Below are positions 1 to 5,461 of a stretch of 5,461 bases of DNA, piece after piece. Each line of letters starts with the position of its first letter. Within the stretch, counting starts at the first letter, position 1. Origin of the DNA: a bacterium (GTDB lineage: Bacteria > Electryoneota > Electryoneia > Electryoneales > Electryoneaceae); assembly GCA_014729955.1 (NCBI GenBank), contig WJJA01000403.1, positions 1 to 5,461 on the forward strand. Direction: 5' to 3'. The translations under genes and the position numbers were made by a program. The notes under the pieces were generated by a model. It made no database searches. It saw only the letters and a list, made by a program, of their open reading frames with translations, and was not told the origin of the DNA.

Positions 1-333
1 CTCTACCTTGCAGGCATCGTCTTCTGCCTGGTCTTCCGGTACACCCAATATCTGATGGAAGAAATCGAAAAGCAGGCAATGCCGCTCATAGATCTCTTCC
101 GCTGTCAGGCGGCCTCGATCGGTCAGCTCAACATCCCCGTATTTCTGATGCAGAACCAGGCCGCGATCCTGCAGCACTGTCAGTGCTTCGGTGACTGAAG
201 GCTTCGACACCCCCATCTTCTCGGCAATATCTTTCACTTTCGCCGCATGCCCCTCGAGATCCTGGAGATAAATCGTCTCCAGATAGTCTTCCATATTGGG
301 GCTGAGTTCGGCTTTGCGAGGTTTGTGTGGCAT
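1..333 (-). CDS. DtxR/MntR-family metal-dependent transcriptional regulator (3' end outside window)
   Basis: Translating down from the ATG at 333-331 gives 111 residues with no stop before the window edge, so the C-terminal part is missing. Residues 14-19 (MEDYLE) and a winged helix-turn-helix at about 35-75 (KVKDIAEKMGVSKPSVTEAL, then a wing ending ELTDRGR) match the DtxR/MntR family. The dimerisation and metal-binding domain begins at about 79 (AEEIYERH, then DDACKVE). By alignment from memory to B. subtilis MntR and DtxR, the primary metal ligands would be D16, E19, H85, C108 and E111. D16 is the MntR-type residue and C108 the DtxR-type residue, so Mn(II) and Fe(II) are both possible effectors. 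The start is supported by a purine-rich AAGGGAAGG just upstream (336-344). A promoter and a repeated DtxR-box-like sequence lie 45-130 bases upstream, which suggests autoregulation. Family assignment is secure; metal specificity and regulon are not. Confidence 0.93.
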   Translation of the reverse strand, partial: MPHKPRKAELSPNMEDYLETIYLQDLEGHAAKVKDIAEKMGVSKPSVTEALTVLQDRGLVLHQKYGDVELTDRGRLTAEEIYERHCLLFDFFHQILGVPEDQAEDDACKVE

Positions 334-376
334 AACCTTCCCTTCAGGTGCTAGTGTTGCCGGTGGTGCAGCCTGC

Positions 377-426
377 TTAAGGCGGCCTAACGGGTAAGAG
401 GCCCTAACCGATAGGATCTCCTAACC
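377..426 (-). promoter_or_regulatory. Triple 17-bp-phased DtxR/IdeR-box-like operator array
   Basis: On the plus strand, CCTAACG (386-392), CCTAACC (403-409) and CCTAACC (420-426) recur at exactly 17-bp steps. The third copy is part of a 12-bp palindrome, TAGGATCTCCTA (412-423), and the first is preceded by TTAAGG (377-382), giving TTAAGG-CGG-CCTAAC. The DtxR/IdeR consensus is TWAGGTTAGSCTAACCTWA. By hand, the third copy matches it at about 13 of 19 positions and the other two at about 11, nearly all in the CTAACC half. The array starts at the predicted transcription start and runs into the leader of a DtxR/MntR-family gene, so an autoregulatory operator is the natural reading. The weak left half-sites leave the exact protein footprint uncertain. 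Confidence 0.55.
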
Positions 427-431
427 ATGCA

Positions 432-460
432 AAAATACAATCCTCAAGCATGCCAGTCAA
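432..460 (-). promoter_or_regulatory. Predicted sigma-70-type promoter of the DtxR/MntR-family gene
   Basis: Read on the minus strand, TTGACT (455-460, 5 of 6 matches to TTGACA) is followed after exactly 17 bases by TATTTT (432-437, 4 of 6 matches to TATAAT). Transcription would start near 424-426, leaving an untranslated leader of about 90 bases before the ATG at 333. The predicted start falls on the most upstream copy of the repeated CCTAACC motif, which is a typical repressor position. This is a consensus match only; no start site has been measured. Confidence 0.6.
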
Positions 461-527
461 GGCCGGAGAGGAGGCGCATTCAGGGGAACACGACGGATCG
501 AAGGTGGACGGCTCTACTAGTGCCGCT

Positions 528-778
528 TAACCCGAATATTTCATGAACGAAGATAACACTCCTTTCTAAATACTATACTAACAAAAAGATAGTGTCACGC
601 TATATGGTTTTGCTTCGGCACAGAATGTTTTCAAGGCAAACTCATCTATTCATTCCCCCTTCGGGCGGTCCCAACTGCGTCAGATGTGAGGCGCGAAGAA
701 TGAAGCTGTATTGCCATACCGCGAATCCTTCGCAACAAAGCAGATGACGCAGTTTGAACTCGTGAAATATCCGGGTTA
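528..778. mobile_element. MITE-like or internally deleted IS-like element bounded by 19-bp inverted repeats
   Basis: TAACCCGAATATTTCATGA at 528-546 is the inverted copy of 760-778, whose reverse complement is TAACCCGGATATTTCACGA; 17 of 19 positions agree. The similarity continues outward imperfectly (GCTT and GCT just outside the repeats), so the true ends may be a few bases further out. The roughly 250 bp enclosed carry no transposase. The only sizeable frame is a 47-codon one (604-747) without a ribosome binding site. The interior is locally AT-rich (about 555-610) and contains a nested inverted repeat. Long terminal inverted repeats, small size and no coding capacity are what a non-autonomous element looks like. 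The ends faintly recall those of IS1380-type elements, but that is memory and unverified. No clear target duplication was found. A large RNA-level stem-loop is the main alternative. Confidence 0.55.
673..754. repeat. Nested 10-bp perfect inverted repeat within the MITE-like element
   Basis: AACTGCGTCA (673-682) is the exact reverse complement of TGACGCAGTT (745-754), with 62 bases between. The spacer contains a small hairpin, GCGAA-TCC-TTCGC (721-733). Together with the outer inverted repeats, this would let the right part of the element fold into a branched structure in single-stranded DNA or RNA. On the minus strand it lies 38 or more bases after the rng stop, so it could stabilise or end that transcript. 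There is no U-tract, so it is not a canonical intrinsic terminator. Confidence 0.5.
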
Positions 779-791
779 GCAGACCGCATTC

Positions 792-2297
792 TCAGGCGTG
801 TTTATACTCTTCCGTCACATCCCGTTTCTGCCGGGGGCTGTAGGCGACAAACTCGGTCGGTGAGATCGTACTGTCCGGTCGCAGTTGGATGAAGATTTTG
901 TGTTGCAGCATGATGCGGTTGATCCGGTTCATCGGGCCGTTTTCGGTAAGGAAGCGGTGCAGATCCGGATGCAGGAAGACTTTCAGCCGTCGTTCATTCG
1001 ATTTGTAACGAAAGCGCGCGATAAACCGTTCAAACTCTGTGACGACCGTTTCGCGTGAAGCGATCATGCCGGTACCGCTGCACACGGGGCAGGATTCTTT
1101 GAAGGTAAAGAGGAGGGAAGGTTTAATGCGCTGCCGTGTCATAATCATAATGCCGAAAGCACCGATCGGTGTCACATCGGCCTTGGCTCGATCCTTCCGC
1201 ATTTCCTTCTTCATTTCATCATAAACTTTCTTCCGATTCTTCTCCTCCCACATATCGATAAAGTCGATCGCGATAATTCCACCAATGTCACGCAATCGAA
1301 GTTGACGACAAATCTCGCGTGCCGCACGCAAGTTGATTTTCAGACTGTTCTCTTCATGATTCTGCTTGCCGATGAATTTCCCGGAGTTGACATCGATGGT
1401 GACCATCGCCTCCGTATGCTCAATGATCACATGCCCGCCTCCTTCGAGCCATACCTTTCGCTTAATCCCCTTCTCGATCTCCGTTTCAATGTCGAACTGA
1501 TCGAACAACGGGATTTTGTCGGTGTAGTGCTCAACACGATCTGAGAGGCTGGGGGAAACCGTGTCCAGGTAACGTTGGATTTCACGGTGCAGCGACTTGG
1601 AGTCGACAATCACGCCGGCAATGTCAGGAGTAAACAGGTCACGGATCACAGAGCTTGCCAGGGACACCTCTTTGTAGACCAGCGAAGGTGCCCGCATGGG
1701 TTCTCCCTTGCGCTGAATCTTGCGCCAAAGGGTCACCAGGTTGCGTACATCATGCTCGAGCGTCTCTTCATCACGTTCCAGCGCCACCGTGCGGATAATC
1801 AACCCGCAATCCGCCGGTTTGATCCGTTTCGCAATCGTGCGCAGCCTTCGCTTTTCACGGTTGTCTGCGATCTTGCGACTCACACCGACATGAGTCGACT
1901 CAGGAATCAAGACCACAAAGCGGCCGGGCAGGGCGATCTCAGATGTGACCCGAGGTCCTTTTCCGCTGATCGGCTCCTTGATAATCTGTACGTAAACCTC
2001 CTGCCCGGGGTCGAGATTGATAGAGGCCGGATCACGTTTACGACCGTTTTCGCTGTCATCCTGGTCATACAGGTTGGAGGCATCGTTGAAATGGAGGAAC
2101 CCGTCCTGCTGCCAGCCGATATCGATAAAAGCTGCGGACATCCCCACCAGGACCTTGCGTACGCGTCCTTTGTAGATATCCCCGACGTTGCGTTCATTCT
2201 CAGGTCGTTCGACAAAAATTTCCGCGAGCTGGCCGTCTTCCAGAAGCGCAATGCGCGTTTCGGCGGTGGAGGAATTGATTAAAATCTCCTTTTTCAT
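792..2297 (-). CDS. rng: Ribonuclease G (RNase E/G family endoribonuclease)
   Basis: The protein is 501 residues, close to E. coli RNase G (489), and lacks the long C-terminal scaffold of RNase E. The family cleaves single-stranded RNA endonucleolytically, with a preference for 5'-monophosphate ends, in rRNA maturation and mRNA decay. An S1 RNA-binding domain lies at about 39-125 (GDIYKGRVRKVL, AAFIDIG, DGFLHF). Catalytic metal ligands are seen as D302 and N304 in TIDVNSGK and D345 in IAIDFIDMW, matching RNase E D303, N305 and D346. The 5'-sensor residues R169 and T170 (IIRT) are kept, as is the Zn-link CPVC (C403, C406). The start MKKEILINSS is the usual family N-terminus. A frame beginning at 2360 would add 21 unrelated residues read from inside the upstream gene. 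GAGGGG (2304-2309) is a well-placed ribosome binding site. The start overlaps the upstream stop by four bases, so translation is probably coupled. Confidence 0.96.
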   Translation of the reverse strand: MKKEILINSSTAETRIALLEDGQLAEIFVERPENERNVGDIYKGRVRKVLVGMSAAFIDIGWQQDGFLHFNDASNLYDQDDSENGRKRDPASINLDPGQEVYVQIIKEPISGKGPRVTSEIALPGRFVVLIPESTHVGVSRKIADNREKRRLRTIAKRIKPADCGLIIRTVALERDEETLEHDVRNLVTLWRKIQRKGEPMRAPSLVYKEVSLASSVIRDLFTPDIAGVIVDSKSLHREIQRYLDTVSPSLSDRVEHYTDKIPLFDQFDIETEIEKGIKRKVWLEGGGHVIIEHTEAMVTIDVNSGKFIGKQNHEENSLKINLRAAREICRQLRLRDIGGIIAIDFIDMWEEKNRKKVYDEMKKEMRKDRAKADVTPIGAFGIMIMTRQRIKPSLLFTFKESCPVCSGTGMIASRETVVTEFERFIARFRYKSNERRLKVFLHPDLHRFLTENGPMNRINRIMLQHKIFIQLRPDSTISPTEFVAYSPRQKRDVTEEYKHA

Positions 2298-4843
2298 CCC
2301 TCGCCCCTCATCTGCATTGCAGCTTCTTCCTCCTCTTTGCGGCCCACAGCGATCCTGCAACCACCGGCAAACAAGTCTTCTTTTCCGGTCCAGGCACGGC
2401 TCAGCTCGTCCAGCCTTACGGTTGCCCCTTCCAGCACGGCCAGTCGCACATGAAGACGCTGCCCGTCCATGAGTCTCACGTAACGGACGAACGGCCGTAT
2501 GTCCACTTGTCGGGTTTTACCCTTCTTCACTCTTTCGACAATATACTCTTCACGATCCATCCATGCCTGAATGGAGGCGGGCAGGGAGTCCTCATTCGGA
2601 AGTTGACATTCATATTCCATCCATTCAATCGATTGCTGAAGCGAAGCCGGCCTGTTTTCATGCAGATGAATCGACTGAATCTCAATGCCGGGCGGAAGGT
2701 GAGGTTCCAGACGCTGCCGCAACTCCTCGCCGGAAAGGTCTTCCGACAGGTCCATGTCGATGTATTCTTCCCTGGAAACCATTCCCACGGGGAGCGGAGG
2801 ACCGAAGCTGATGCGCATATGCGGGTTGAAGCCCTGCGAGTACGAGACGGGCACATCCGCACGCCGCAGCAGACGGTCCCAGGTGCGCACCATATCCAGG
2901 TGGCCGGTCCAGCGTTGTTCCTCGTGCCGGGCATATTGCAGACGCGCACTTTTCAGGACATCGACAGGTAGAGTGCGCTTGGTCTCGGTCAGGGTTTTCG
3001 CTGCTCTTGCCTCTTCATACAAGTTGCAGACCTTTTGCCCCTTCGGGATGAATCGTGCCAGCCCGCACACTGTACAACGCCCGCGTCGACAATCCGGGGT
3101 GACCTGCTCGAGTTCTGTTCGTCGGGCTTCATTCTCGAAGAAGGAATCCGTGATCCCTTTGCGGATATGCCCCCATGGCAGCGTTTCGCCGGGCGTACGG
3201 GCACGGACATAGTGTTCCGGTTCCAGACCCTTATCGGCAAACGCCGTTCGCCACCGTTCCATGCTGAATTGATCCGACCAGGCCTCCAGGCGGCCTCCTG
3301 CACGCCACACGGCTTCGATTACCCTCGCAAGACGGCGGTCGCCCCGTGCCAATGCGCTCTCGATCAATGCCCCTTCAGGGTCATGACTCTTGAACTTGAC
3401 CGGCGAACGGCGGAACCGCCCTGCCAGGTAATCCAGCTTTTCCCGAACAGACTGCACCGACTCCTGCCCGAATCGCTGGTAGGGCGTCTGTGCTTTGGGT
3501 GCATAAGGCGCGACCGAAACCGTAACTTTCTGCGACTTCCGTTGACGGCGTTTAGCGACACGAAAAGCCAGATCGGCAATGCCGTCGATGTCTTCCTTTC
3601 GCTCACCCGGCAGGCCGATCATGAAATAGAGCTTGACCCCGTTGTAACCTTCCCGAAAGGCCAGGTCAGCGGCTCTCAGGATATCGTCGTCGTTCACATG
3701 TTTATTGATCACGCGCCGCATCCGTGCAGTGCCCGCTTCCGGGGCAAATGTGATTCCGCCCTTTCGGCTGTCGGGAAGTACGGCCGCCATGGTTTCGGTA
3801 TAACTCTCCGCGCGAAGCGAAGGAAACGCGAGCGATACCCCCTTGCCTCGAAACGCCTCACGCAGTTCCTGCATCAGGACCGGCAGAGGACCGTAATCGG
3901 ATGTTGAAAGCGACAACAGGCTGATTTCATCATACCCGGTCGCCTCGATGTTCTTCACCGCCTGATCGACGACCTCATCCACCGGCCGCTCACGTACAGG
4001 ACGATAGATCATTCCCGCATGACAGAACCGACAGCCGGCGGTGCACCCCCTCATCACCTCCAGCGCAATGCGGTCATGCGCGATCTCAAGGGACGGCAGC
4101 AGCGGGCGGTCGGGATAGTACTCCGGGTGCAGCACCTCGACCACGCGTCCTGTCACTCCGAACTTGCGATCGAGCCCCGACACAAGCTCACCGTGTTCAT
4201 TCTCGACCACCGGCACTTGATCCGGTCGATAAACCCCGTCCAGCGCTTCCAGGCGAGTGAGCAACTGTGATCGTCTCTGGTTTTTCTGTCTCGCCGCCAG
4301 GACCGTGCGACTGATCTCCTCGACAACCTCCTCCCCTTCCCCGACCACCACCAGGTCGAAGAACGGCGCAAACGGCTCGGGATTGTACGTCAATGCACCG
4401 CCCGCAACCACAATCGGAGCGTGCTCTCCACGGTCGGACGCATAGATCGGAATCCGTCCCAGATCGAGCAGTTCCAGCACTCCCGGCATGGAAAGCTCGG
4501 TACTGAGATTGACACCCAGCAGGTCGACATCTTGGAGAGGAGTTTTTGTTTCGAGCGTGAAAAGCGGCACTCCTTCGCTACGCAGCAGGCCTGACAGGTC
4601 GTTATCGGGCAGGTAGACCCGTTCAGCAGCGAAGTCGGACCCGAGAGAGTTGATACGGTGGTAAAGAATGGCCGATCCCTGGTGGCTCATGCCGATTTCG
4701 TAGAGATCGGGAAAGCCAAGCGCCCACCGGACGGTTGCTTCGGGTTTCACGATACGGTTCAACTCACTGCCTGCATACCGTTGCGGTTTGCGCACTCGTG
4801 CGAGCAAAGAGGTCAATGCTGGTGGGTCAATCGTTGGATGCAT
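2294..4843 (-). CDS. TIGR03960-type radical SAM protein fused to a C-terminal DUF2344/TIGR03936 domain
   Basis: This 849-residue protein has an N-terminal Rossmann-like region of the type labelled B12-binding (about 35-200). I see FPDLYEIGMSHQG at 44-56 but no classical DxHxxG cobalamin motif. The radical SAM core follows (about 255-480): C267, C271 and C274 in CTAGCRFC would bind the [4Fe-4S] cluster that cleaves S-adenosylmethionine, and FMIGLPGE (407-414) is a typical late-barrel strand motif. A second cysteine group, C585, C590, C593 and C606, may bind another cluster or zinc. From about 632 (ARLQYARHEEQRWTGHLD, then SQGFNPHMRISFGPPLPVG) the protein is a DUF2344 domain, in many genomes a separate gene beside this one. 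The reaction and substrate of the family are unknown. The ATGA overlap with rng suggests RNA or ribosome modification, which is inference. The start at 4843 has a modest GGGGGTG upstream; no better start is visible. Confidence 0.93.
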   Translation of the reverse strand: MHPTIDPPALTSLLARVRKPQRYAGSELNRIVKPEATVRWALGFPDLYEIGMSHQGSAILYHRINSLGSDFAAERVYLPDNDLSGLLRSEGVPLFTLETKTPLQDVDLLGVNLSTELSMPGVLELLDLGRIPIYASDRGEHAPIVVAGGALTYNPEPFAPFFDLVVVGEGEEVVEEISRTVLAARQKNQRRSQLLTRLEALDGVYRPDQVPVVENEHGELVSGLDRKFGVTGRVVEVLHPEYYPDRPLLPSLEIAHDRIALEVMRGCTAGCRFCHAGMIYRPVRERPVDEVVDQAVKNIEATGYDEISLLSLSTSDYGPLPVLMQELREAFRGKGVSLAFPSLRAESYTETMAAVLPDSRKGGITFAPEAGTARMRRVINKHVNDDDILRAADLAFREGYNGVKLYFMIGLPGERKEDIDGIADLAFRVAKRRQRKSQKVTVSVAPYAPKAQTPYQRFGQESVQSVREKLDYLAGRFRRSPVKFKSHDPEGALIESALARGDRRLARVIEAVWRAGGRLEAWSDQFSMERWRTAFADKGLEPEHYVRARTPGETLPWGHIRKGITDSFFENEARRTELEQVTPDCRRGRCTVCGLARFIPKGQKVCNLYEEARAAKTLTETKRTLPVDVLKSARLQYARHEEQRWTGHLDMVRTWDRLLRRADVPVSYSQGFNPHMRISFGPPLPVGMVSREEYIDMDLSEDLSGEELRQRLEPHLPPGIEIQSIHLHENRPASLQQSIEWMEYECQLPNEDSLPASIQAWMDREEYIVERVKKGKTRQVDIRPFVRYVRLMDGQRLHVRLAVLEGATVRLDELSRAWTGKEDLFAGGCRIAVGRKEEEEAAMQMRGEG

Positions 4844-4929
4844 GTTGTGACACCCCCGGGCCTGCGCAACCCGACGGCGCCTTTATCTGTAGAGGGTTTG
4901 AAGGTCGGGGAGCGAACCTCCCGCGACGA
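4844..4929 (-). other. Short corC to radical SAM intergenic spacer
   Basis: This 86-base spacer holds no reading frame of note. On the minus strand a small hairpin, GGGAG-GTTCG-CTCCC (4908-4922), sits 7 bases after the corC-like stop, but no U-tract follows. A second, GGCGCC-centred self-complementary stretch lies at about 4876-4881. I see no convincing -35/-10 pair, so read-through from the corC-like gene is the simplest explanation for transcription of the radical SAM and rng genes. Confidence 0.4.
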
Positions 4930-5461
4930 TTATCCTTCCGTGCCTGTGGAACGTTCGTCTTGCAACTCCGGCGCACCTACACGGATCGACACAATGCGGT
5001 TGCCTTCCACTGCATCGACCGTAAATTTCCACCCCTCAAACTCATAGATTTGACCCGGGTCGGGCACTTCGCCGGCCAGGGAGAAGATGAAACCGCCGAG
5101 GGTCTCGTAATCTTCTTCCGTCGGCACAAGATCCTCTTCCACCATCTGATTGAAATCTTCCACCTCCATTTTCGCCAGTACAATCGCCTCGCCGCCGGAA
5201 ATGGGTTTATAAAGGATCTCTTCGGCATCATATTCGTCCTGGATCTCACCGACGATTTCCTCGATAATATCTTCCATCGTGATCAAACCTTCCGTGCCGC
5301 CGTATTCATCCACCACGATCGCAAGGTGCAATCGATGGGTTTGAAATTCACGCAGCAGGTCGGCGATGCTTTTCCCCTTGGGCACGAAATAGGCCTCGCG
5401 GATCATTGGTTCGATGGTCCGGTCGCCGCCGTTGTTATACCCGATCAGGTCCTTCGCATAC
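4930..5461 (-). CDS. CorC/HlyC-family CBS-domain protein, C-terminal part (5' end outside window)
   Basis: The frame is open to the right window edge (first full codon at 5460) and stops at TAA 4930-4932, giving 176 visible residues. The ATG at 5406 is internal: the frame upstream of it encodes YAKDLIGYN, a family-typical stretch inside the CBS pair. The second CBS motif follows (AYFVPKGKSIADLLREFQ, then IVVDEYGGTEGLITMEDIIEEIVGEI, within visible residues about 20-75). The C-terminal CorC-associated domain ends the protein (about 90-168, with EEDYETLGGFIFSLAGEVPDPG and a closing IVSIRV). Full-length relatives usually have an N-terminal CNNM/DUF21 membrane domain and are linked to Mg2+/Co2+ transport or resistance; shorter CorC forms lack it. 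The missing part decides which this is. The protein lies 86 bases upstream of the radical SAM gene in the same orientation and may be co-transcribed with it. Confidence 0.92.
   Translation of the reverse strand, partial: YAKDLIGYNNGGDRTIEPMIREAYFVPKGKSIADLLREFQTHRLHLAIVVDEYGGTEGLITMEDIIEEIVGEIQDEYDAEEILYKPISGGEAIVLAKMEVEDFNQMVEEDLVPTEEDYETLGGFIFSLAGEVPDPGQIYEFEGWKFTVDAVEGNRIVSIRVGAPELQDERSTGTEG

Noticed and set aside
604..747. Plus-strand 47-codon open frame inside the MITE-like element, containing a CVRC pair
   Set aside because: It has no ribosome binding site, no recognisable domain, and overlaps the inverted repeat structure. A frame of this length is expected by chance.
1575..2282. Plus-strand open frame of 235 codons opposite rng
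   Set aside because: It is antisense to the conserved S1 and RNase domains of rng and resembles no protein family I know. The minus-strand frame explains the sequence fully.
2298..2360. Longer N-terminus for RNase G starting at 2360
   Set aside because: The extra 21 residues are the upstream gene read in another frame. The family N-terminus begins at MKKEILINSS, with a good ribosome binding site at 2304-2309.
3035..3907. Plus-strand open frame of 290 codons opposite the radical SAM gene
   Set aside because: It is a shadow of a well-conserved minus-strand gene, with unlike-protein composition (many Arg, Pro and Cys) and no recognisable motif.
4906..4923. Hairpin with a GGTTCG-containing loop after the corC-like gene, considered as a terminator or a tRNA T-arm
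   Set aside because: The stem is only 5 bp and no U-tract follows, so it is not an intrinsic terminator. The loop is 5 bases, not the 7 of a T-loop, and no acceptor or anticodon arm is present.
5404..5406. ATG at 5406 as the start of the CorC/HlyC-type gene
   Set aside because: The frame stays open and family-like upstream to the window edge, so this methionine is internal and the gene is truncated by the window.

Overview
This is a bacterial chromosomal window of moderate GC content. Every convincing gene lies on the minus strand, so the biological reading order runs from high to low coordinates. Four genes are supported: the C-terminal part of a CorC/HlyC-type CBS-domain protein (cut by the right edge), a large radical SAM protein fused to a DUF2344-type domain, a ribonuclease G, and a DtxR/MntR-family metalloregulator (cut by the left edge). 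The gene set fits a bacterium with an RNase E/G-type RNA decay system, perhaps from a less-studied Gram-negative lineage. I cannot name a phylum from this sequence.

Positions 5461 to 2294 to 792 look like a housekeeping cluster. The corC-like gene ends at 4930. After 86 bases the radical SAM gene starts at 4843, and its stop codon overlaps the rng start codon in an ATGA junction (2294-2297). A TIGR03960/DUF2344 radical SAM protein next to rng is a recurrent arrangement in bacteria, often followed by rplU-rpmA. The radical SAM protein's reaction is unknown, but the coupling suggests a role related to RNA or ribosomes.

Positions 334 to 791 are non-coding and hold most of the unexpected structure. 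A compact element of about 250 bp (528-778) is bounded by 19-bp imperfect inverted repeats and has a nested 10-bp inverted repeat. It begins only 13 bases after the rng stop and resembles a MITE or an internally deleted insertion sequence. Between it and the regulator gene is a good sigma-70-type promoter (432-460). Just downstream of that are three CCTAAC-type half-sites at exactly 17-bp intervals (386-426), resembling halves of the DtxR/IdeR box and overlapping the predicted transcription start. The simplest model is that the DtxR/MntR-family protein encoded at 1-333 represses its own promoter in response to Mn(II) or Fe(II).

I found no tRNA, rRNA, CRISPR array, intact transposase or plausible plus-strand gene.
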